This document shows, in pieces, positions 58,190 to 64,000 of a stretch of 64,000 nt of DNA. The DNA lies in NCBI RefSeq assembly GCF_041381155.1, contig NC_091142.1:26735963-26799962 (forward strand), in the 5' to 3' direction. Below the pieces are notes generated by a model. It did not search any database, was not told the DNA's origin, and was given only the letters and a program-made list of their open reading frames with translations. This DNA is from Argopecten irradians (taxonomy: Eukaryota > Mollusca > Bivalvia > Pectinida > Pectinidae). Every line of letters begins with the position of its first letter. Within the stretch, counting starts at the first letter, position 1. The position numbers and the translations under genes were made by a program.

Positions 58190-59987
58190 AATTGGACCAA
58201 TGGCATACCCTTGTGTGGTTTGTTCTAAACGAACAAAACCAACAGAGCGGTGGCCTGTCAACGGAGATAAGTCATTGAAGAAGTACTTCTTGAAAACATT
58301 TCTAATCCAAACACAAGATGGCGACGTGATTTGTGGTAGGTACCGTCAACAACATCATAGACATCGACTATCAAACATTCCTTCTTCGACAATTTCCAAA
58401 CAATCAACTGATCAGAGTACTTTTTCCGCGAAGAAAAGCAGATTGACTTTTCCAAGAAACATAACGTTGCCAATACCCTCAACAGGTGGAAGTCACACTA
58501 AGTGTGTTGTTTGTCAAGACTCTCCATCCCATTTAGTTGTAGTACCACGCGGCACAAAGTACAAAGTACAAAGACCTTATTTGGAGGACTTATGCCGTCA
58601 ACTATTCTAGTTATCGATGGAACATATATATACATCCAGAAGAGCGGTCAATGCTTATTCCAACGTAGATGTTATAGTATGCACAAGAACAAGCCACTGG
58701 TAAAACCTATGATGTTTGTTACAGCTTCAGGATACATTGTAAGTGTTTTAGGACCGTACTTTGCGAACAGCACAAATAATGATGCCGGCAGCCTTAATCA
58801 CATTATTAGAAGAAACTGTGAAGAAATAAATGATTGGCTTACAGATAATGATGTGGTTATAGTTGACAGGGGATTTCGAGATTCTGTAGAGCTGTTACAA
58901 GAACTCGGAATATAAACAGAGATACCAATATTTTCCAATAAAAGACAACACACTACAGCAGAGAGCAATACTTCCCGTCTTGTGAACAAAATTAGGTAAT
59001 TTGTGTTTGCAGTTATTAATACTTGCCTCAATGGTAGTATTTAGTCGCTTTCCAAATACCATTTAACACATAACGAGTAGCAAAGGAAACTTATTTAATC
59101 AATTTGATGACTAAAACTCATTATTACATTAGGTTGCTTATTTGTGTTATCAGGAACAACAACATTCAAAAATATATTGCTCACATTTCAACTTTGTAAT
59201 TTCAGCCTTAGTAGAAATTATGTTCATACTATGGACTTTGAATTTATTTCACTGAATTCTGGAGTTTGATAAAACTAAGGCACGATATTTTGTACAATTT
59301 CAGATGGGTGATGGAGTCTGTGAATGGCCGTCTGAAAACATTGAAGTACTTAGACAGAATACTACCGAACTCACAGATACCCTACATTGGCGATATGTTT
59401 CTGATCGTATGTGCCATTTGCAATAAGTATAGGTTAGAGCTTAGCACGGGTGATACACAACAGGATGAGTTGTTAGGGGCAAAAATGTTGTTTCTGTCCA
59501 AACAGAAAAACAACTTACAGGTGAAGATTGAAGAAGAAGGGCTTGCACCTAAAAGGAGCCTATGGACCAAAATCGATAGTAGTGCGTCCATTCTTTTTCC
59601 AGTGTTGTCAGAAGAGGATCTGCGTAATCTAACGCTTGGTGTTTATCAAATAAAACTGGCTCAATGATACACAAAGGAACACAAGTTGTATGTCAAGTGG
59701 AAAGTAACATTATCAGTGCAAAAATATAGAGCAGGCATGTGAGTTCAAAAGCACACCAATTGTGAATTATGTTTGATGAATGTTCAATTTAAAGATGGTA
59801 TTGCAAATGTCGGACTGATGCCAGACCTGTAGGATCATGTGCACATGTTGCTTCAGTAATATGGTATCTGGGGTTTGGTGGACATTCTGACAAAGAATTT
59901 CATGTAGGAAATATAAGGTCACAGTTCTTGATGGATGCAGCCAGTTCAGAACCAGTTATGGTGGATCACAGCGACGTAGAGTCATAG
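58190..59987 (+). pseudogene. ISL2EU-like DDE transposase, decayed
   Basis: Start codon 58200 directly after a splice acceptor (ATTTCAG at 58183-58189). Segment 1 (58200-58590): CVVC near residue 5, CGRY, CVVC near residue 101, a Cys-rich N-terminus typical of these proteins. Segment 2 (frame change near 58590): VIDGTYIYIQ (first catalytic Asp, codon 58616), NNDAGS, VIVDRGF (second Asp, codon 58865). A TAA at 58913 breaks the frame; the frame then continues to NTSRLVNKI. A GT-AG intron 58996-59303 follows, and segment 3 resumes RWVMESVNGRLK with the catalytic Glu at 59314. It ends with TGA at 59665. A SWIM-like tail, WYCKCR and GSCAHVASVIWYLG, lies in another frame at 59796-59987. The stretch between the Cys-rich part and the first Asp is much shorter than I expect for the family, so a deletion is likely. 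The partner YqaJ-type nuclease ORF was not found. Confidence 0.82.
58996..59303 (+). other. Predicted spliceosomal intron inside the DDE domain (308 bp)
   Basis: Donor AAAATTAG|GTAATT and acceptor ACAATTTCAG|ATGGG. Joining 58995 to 59304 makes an AGA codon and restores an unbroken K-I-R-W-V-M-E-S reading across the second Asp to the catalytic Glu. The intron is AT-rich and has several stops. Confidence 0.75.
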
Positions 59988-60687
59988 GAAGAGTGACTTG
60001 CAAAATGAAATAATTCACCTTATATATGCAGATGTCATTCATATTCTATCCTAGTTGCTATTATCAAGCAATTGCTGCTTTTGTTGATGCGGATGCAATT
60101 GTTTGAGGAGTTGCATTATCGATATAGATATGTGGATTGGATTCTTAATATTTGTAGAAGTTATATAAAGTTCAAAAGTTAATTTGATAGTCTGTATATG
60201 CTTGTCTTTTTATATGTGTATTAGAGGTGAAATGAAACTAATGCAATGTGATACCACTTTATATCAGCGAAATATTAAAAGCACAACTTACAATAAAAAA
60301 TACATATACTCTATTGATATATTATATATATATATATATTAGATTAATATGTGCCATACTACAAAGATTTTGTTCTGCTTTATAAATCATCGACATCACT
60401 TTACTTTCTTAAGGTTGTAAGCACTACTTCTTAGTTTATATGTATGTTTACATAAGACAATATCTAAGAAGTTATTTTTATACAATTTGAGATCTATATA
60501 GCTATGTCAAATTAAGAATTGAAGTTGTAGACCTATGTTTGGGGTGACTTAACTGTATTGTTTACTGCACTTAAAATCAAAACTCTTGCTAAGTAGGCAC
60601 TACAGGTACGTGTTATATTTCTATAAGTGTTTATATCGATTTGTCTGTATTGAAAATATTGCAATAACTGTAACATTGAAACACAGA
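59988..60687. other. Downstream of the transposase; likely poly-A signal
   Basis: AATAAA at about 60291 could serve the transposase transcript. A (TA)n tract lies at about 60320-60340. No other gene. Confidence 0.4.
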
Positions 60688-60845
60688 AATTAATGTCAGG
60701 TTTGTGGTGCAGGAAATTAGGAGTAACCGGTGAAAAAACACCGATCAGCGGACAGTACTGTATCTGGCAACTGTTGCACATGGGATTCCGAATCGCGACC
60801 TAGAAGTTCAGGGCTTTTGTTAATATGTCAGAACATCTTTTCTCT
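60688..60845 (-). repeat. tRNA-derived SINE, degraded
   Basis: Body GGCAACTGTTGCACATGGGATT with a damaged B box, ACCGGTGAAAAAACACCGATC in the middle and GTCAGGTTTGTGGTGCAGGA at the tail end: same family as 40061-40238, minus orientation, with the head lost. Confidence 0.65.
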
Positions 60846-62396
60846 CACAATTTACTGATTTGTCACCAGTTTTATGCGTTAAAAACTTTTTGTCCACCTC
60901 TAGGGTACGACAGATTGTGCGCACTAACCTCAAGGTAATTACCTGACGTCATGACGTCATGCGGTGTAATTTCGTTGTCACTCCCTCAAAATAGGGAAGG
61001 ATTCTAATAATCACCACGACCATATGGACCGAATGCTCTCGGGTAAGACAAAATATAAAGTAATAATAAGTAGTGAACAATGATCACAGAGGCCGTTAAT
61101 GAAATTCGTCGTTTTTTCTCAGTGTGACCATAATCACGGGTTTCGTGTTTATATTATTATTGTGATATTTGCTACATTTACAACCAGATTTTAACGACAC
61201 ATATCATGATCAGCATTATTTTAATATATACACCTATTAACATTTTATAACTGTGTTGTTGTGAGAGTTTGGAATACATGGTCATAGGATATGTTAAATT
61301 CAGAATGAAATTGATACATTCCTCTTTAATTATCAAACGTCTAGATACAACTTATATGAGCGTTAATAACGAGTTGAACGTAGGTATCGAAACAAATACA
61401 TGACAGAGAACAAAAGTATTGTCTCATGCACAAGAACCGTAAAAATAGCCACATCAATCCCCGAAGAATATCTCATTGTCTGATGTTCTTAACAAAACAA
61501 ATTGGCATCATATCAGGTCTATTAGAGTGGTTATTCGCTTTAACAGAACAGATTCTGTCTAACCTTAGTCGGCGATAGTCGAATTAAAGTTAATATTTGC
61601 ATTGCAAAAAAGCACATGAACAAATGATAAAATAATAATTTATTCCCGGTTTTGGTATTTGTGGAGGACTTTCTGTTTTTAAGGTTTATCTGTGGCATAT
61701 CGAACTGACTATTCATGGTAAGTCTTTTAAATTATTATCATTACATGCACGGTTTTCATATAGAAGAAACATTTTACTTTTCAGCTGTAAATATTTAGAA
61801 AAAATAGTCATCAGAACTTGCCGTATGAAGCGTGCATCTGTCAAACATAGTGAAAAATGGGTATTATTATCCTTACAATATAGCGGTAGGGGTAATATAT
61901 GTTTTATTATGAGCAAATAGAATGAGTCGACTGAGTAAAACCATTATATATGAAAAGAATGTAGTTCTGGTTTTGTCATTCCTGTAAACGGTCATAATTA
62001 TCAGACGCAGGACCATGTATATGGTCCTGGCAGTAAAATTCCTGTAAACTTATACACATCTTTTAAAATGATGTTTTAAAGAGCGATATGTTTTTCTCCG
62101 TTTCAACCATGGCATAAACTTTCTATATTAGAATAGAAGTTGGTGATAAGAAAATTTTGACCTTTCAGTAGAGAGATCTATCAGCTATCATAGCATGCCC
62201 GTGTACAGTATAATGCAACACACAGCATTGTAAATGATTAAAAATCTGAAGAATTTTTTTTTGTTTTTTTTTGTTACTGTATTTTTCAAGGCATTTTATA
62301 ATGAGAGGAGTCATTCATCATCAATCATCATTATGATCATCATTATCACCCTCATTACCCACATCTAATTATTGTCATCATCATCATGATCATCTT

Positions 62397-62430
<34 letters not shown>

Positions 62431-62810
62431 ATCATCATCATTATCAACACTTTATCATTATCAACACTTTATCATTATCATCATCATCATATTAAAATCA
62501 TCATCCTTATCATCATATCATCAACCATAATCATCATTTTTGCCTTTCTTACACACACCCTATCTTACTTTCACACATACAATATGAACTATTTTGGCTG
62601 GAAATGTATACCTTAATTCGGCACTGAAAGGGTCAAAGACAATCTTAAAAAAGAGTTGTTAATATGGTTATTGTAATCTGAAGAACATGTTAGAATCAAT
62701 TAACAGAACAAAAACAAATCATACTACACCATTTTTATGAGTTTTACGTTTAGACATTTATGTTTTGTAATCTAAGCGATTTGTATGATTATTTTATCCT
62801 TCACTTGAAG
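60846..62810. other. Intergenic, no gene supported
   Basis: Contains a CTGACGTCATGACGTCATGC double CRE-like palindrome at about 60942-60962 and a small inverted repeat around GGACCATGTATATGGTCC at 62011. The rest is AT-rich with no gene. Confidence 0.45.
62310..62540 (+). repeat. (TCA)n microsatellite
   Basis: Runs of ATC/TCA, longest at about 62397-62430, then degenerate TCATTATCA and TTTATCATTATCAACAC units. It creates a poly-Ser/Ile open frame that is not a gene. Confidence 0.95.
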
Positions 62811-63295
62811 TCATTTCATACAAACTACACAGCTTATGTATGTGTCTTGTTTGTATGGAGGACATCGCAATGAACCACAGAATGCTTTGACTCCAAAAAA
62901 GAGCAAGCCGTTGTCGTCGGTATTGGCACCTCCGAAGAGGGCCTGTGCATGTTCGTCAATGCACACATATTGATTAGCGGCAGCGAAGTCGTAGTACCCG
63001 GAGGCCAATGATCCGCCGTACGCCTTCGTCCAGCCGCTGTAACAGGTCGTTCTTGCCGGTATCATCACAGAGGAGGCAAAGGATTTAGGCCTACAGACCG
63101 CACATGGCACTTCTTCGTCGTGTGAGTTTGAACCGAACAAGGTATGGCCAGCGTTTGATTCATACTCCGCCCCGTACAGCCTCCCTGTATAGTCGTCCGG
63201 TACGACGGTTGTGTTTAACCATTCTGGATCAGTCGGTAGACAGAGAGGGTTAGCTGCAGCACCCTTATGGCCATACCAGGAACCACCAGCAAAAC
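62811..63295 (-). CDS. Short-chain collagen C4-like protein, last exon
   Basis: The final 161 codons of a secreted protein. Landmarks: FAGGSWYGHKGAAANPLCLP at the start; LYGAEYES; VPCAVCR; IPARTTCYSGWTKAYGGSL; YVCIDEHAQ; and FCGSLRCPPY then ISCVVCMK at the end. This Cys-rich domain is the C-terminal part of the short-chain collagen C4-like proteins that are abundant in molluscs, sponges and cnidarians; eight Cys suggest four disulfides. The exon begins in phase 1 after acceptor CTTGGTAG. The open frame running further upstream has no ATG (it would start at GTG), so at least one 5' exon with signal peptide and collagenous or coiled-coil stem should lie beyond the window or beyond the foldback element. 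Confidence 0.82.
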
Positions 63296-63329
63296 CTACC
63301 AAGATAATACTATATGAAAGCATACATAT

Positions 63330-63760
63330 TTTAACGGAGTCCCTTGACTGACATGCCACACACTTATTTTGCTTCGTCTTATCGAAATAATATTTCGTAT
63401 TAACGAAATGCTATTTCGCTTTATCGAAATATTATTTCTTTTTAACGAAATGTCGAAATAATATTTCGGTTTACTGTTTTGTTTTATCGAATTATTTTGC
63501 TTAACGAAATAATAGCAAGCTAACGAGTCCCCTGACTGACATGTCACACACTTATTTTATTTCGATTTATCGAAATAATGTTTCGTTTTATCGAAATGTG
63601 ATTTCATTTTATCGAATATTAATTCGCTTTATCGAAATGTTTTTTTTTCGTTTTATCGAATATGTTAATTCGTTTAATAGAAATGTTATTTCGTTAAAAC
63701 GAAAAAAAAAACCATTTCGATAAAACGAAAAAAAAGTGTGTGGCATGGCAATCGGGGGCT
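63330..63760. mobile_element. Foldback element rich in TTTCGATAAAACGAAAT palindromes
   Basis: TGACTGACATGCCACACACTTATTTT at about 63344 recurs as a direct copy at about 63533 and as an inverted end (AGTGTGTGGCATGGCAATCG) at about 63735. Between them about ten units of TTTCGTTTTATCGAAAT-type palindromes are strung together. No protein. It begins about 35 bp upstream of the C4-like exon acceptor. Confidence 0.8.
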
Positions 63761-63828
63761 TCTGTAATTTTTCCACTGACACTCAGCAGATATTCAAGCG
63801 TTTTATTCGAATAATGCTGAATACAATA

Positions 63829-63985
63829 ATACAGTTATCTGCCCTTGCAGGTAGGTGTTTGTGAGTCATGTGTTTGTGAACCTAACGTCATACTTTTCAG
63901 AGAAAACGACAACTCAAATATAATGACGTCACAATCGATAATTTCCACAAGGGAGGTAACTGTGAAATATACACAGACGAAAGAA
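63829..63985. mobile_element. TIR element family B, second copy
   Basis: CAGTTATCTGCCCTTGCAGG with TAGGTGTTTG on the left; CACAAGGGAGGTAACTGTGA with AATATACACAGACG on the right; AACGTCATACTTTTC and ATGACGTCACAATCG inside. Same order as 20942-21131. Confidence 0.85.
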
Positions 63986-64000
63986 AACATAACTGAGGTG

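Noticed and set aside
62386..62616. Poly-Ser/Ile open frame
   Set aside because: Product of the TCA microsatellite.
63296..63723. Open frames with repeated IKRNSIS or YRNVISF peptides on the two strands
   Set aside because: Translation of the TTTCGTTTTATCGAAAT palindromes, not genes.

Overview
The window looks like a nuclear genomic contig from a bivalve mollusc. Genes are sparse, split by introns and AT-rich. The repeat landscape (tRNA-derived SINEs with a GGTTCGAATCC B box, short TIR elements ending in AAGGGAGATAACTC-type sequence, a Helitron-like element with a minisatellite core, two long minisatellites) is the kind seen in scallop- or oyster-type genomes. The gene content (GLT1D1, an orphan class A GPCR, a fucosyltransferase-like protein, a short-chain collagen C4-like domain) fits. 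No bacterial operon, CRISPR or viral genome was seen. The species cannot be named from the sequence alone.

Layout. 1-10.5 kb: gene-poor, with SINEs and diverged repeats. 10.5-23.9 kb, minus strand: a gene I could rebuild exon by exon as GLT1D1, a family-4-type glycosyltransferase. It has ten coding exons with consistent splice sites and phases, giving 352 aa if exon 6 is used once. Exon 6 sits in a near-perfect 1.32-kb tandem duplication and is present twice; its 1-1 phase means either copy, or both, can be spliced without a frameshift. Introns hold a Helitron-like element, TIR elements and a very long perfect hairpin. 24.2-26.6 kb: about 37 copies of a 64/66-bp minisatellite, starting about 340 bp upstream of the GLT1D1 start codon. 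26.6-33 kb: five copies of a small undescribed repeat with inverted CCAGGAGT arms, one of which looks like a phase-compatible alternative exon, and a cluster of CAGATACGTTAC motifs. 33.7 kb: a possible plus-strand promoter and first exon. 35.4-39.3 kb: an intronless fucosyltransferase-like gene (minus) between inverted repeat arms, next to a 781-bp insertion with 17-bp target-site duplications. 40.7-44.2 kb: about 112 copies of a 31-bp minisatellite. 50.25-51.45 kb, minus: a single-exon class A GPCR that lacks the usual TM3-ECL2 disulfide cysteines. 58.2-60.0 kb, plus: a decayed ISL2EU-like DDE transposase with a recognisable intron inside the catalytic domain and a SWIM-like zinc tail. 62.8-63.3 kb, minus: the last exon of a short-chain collagen C4-like protein, with a palindrome-rich foldback element just upstream of its splice acceptor.

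The genes do not form an evident pathway. Two are glycosyltransferases (GLT1D1, probably cytosolic; the fucosyltransferase-like one, probably Golgi), but nothing links them except proximity. All calls come from reading the sequence; no database search or transcript data was available.
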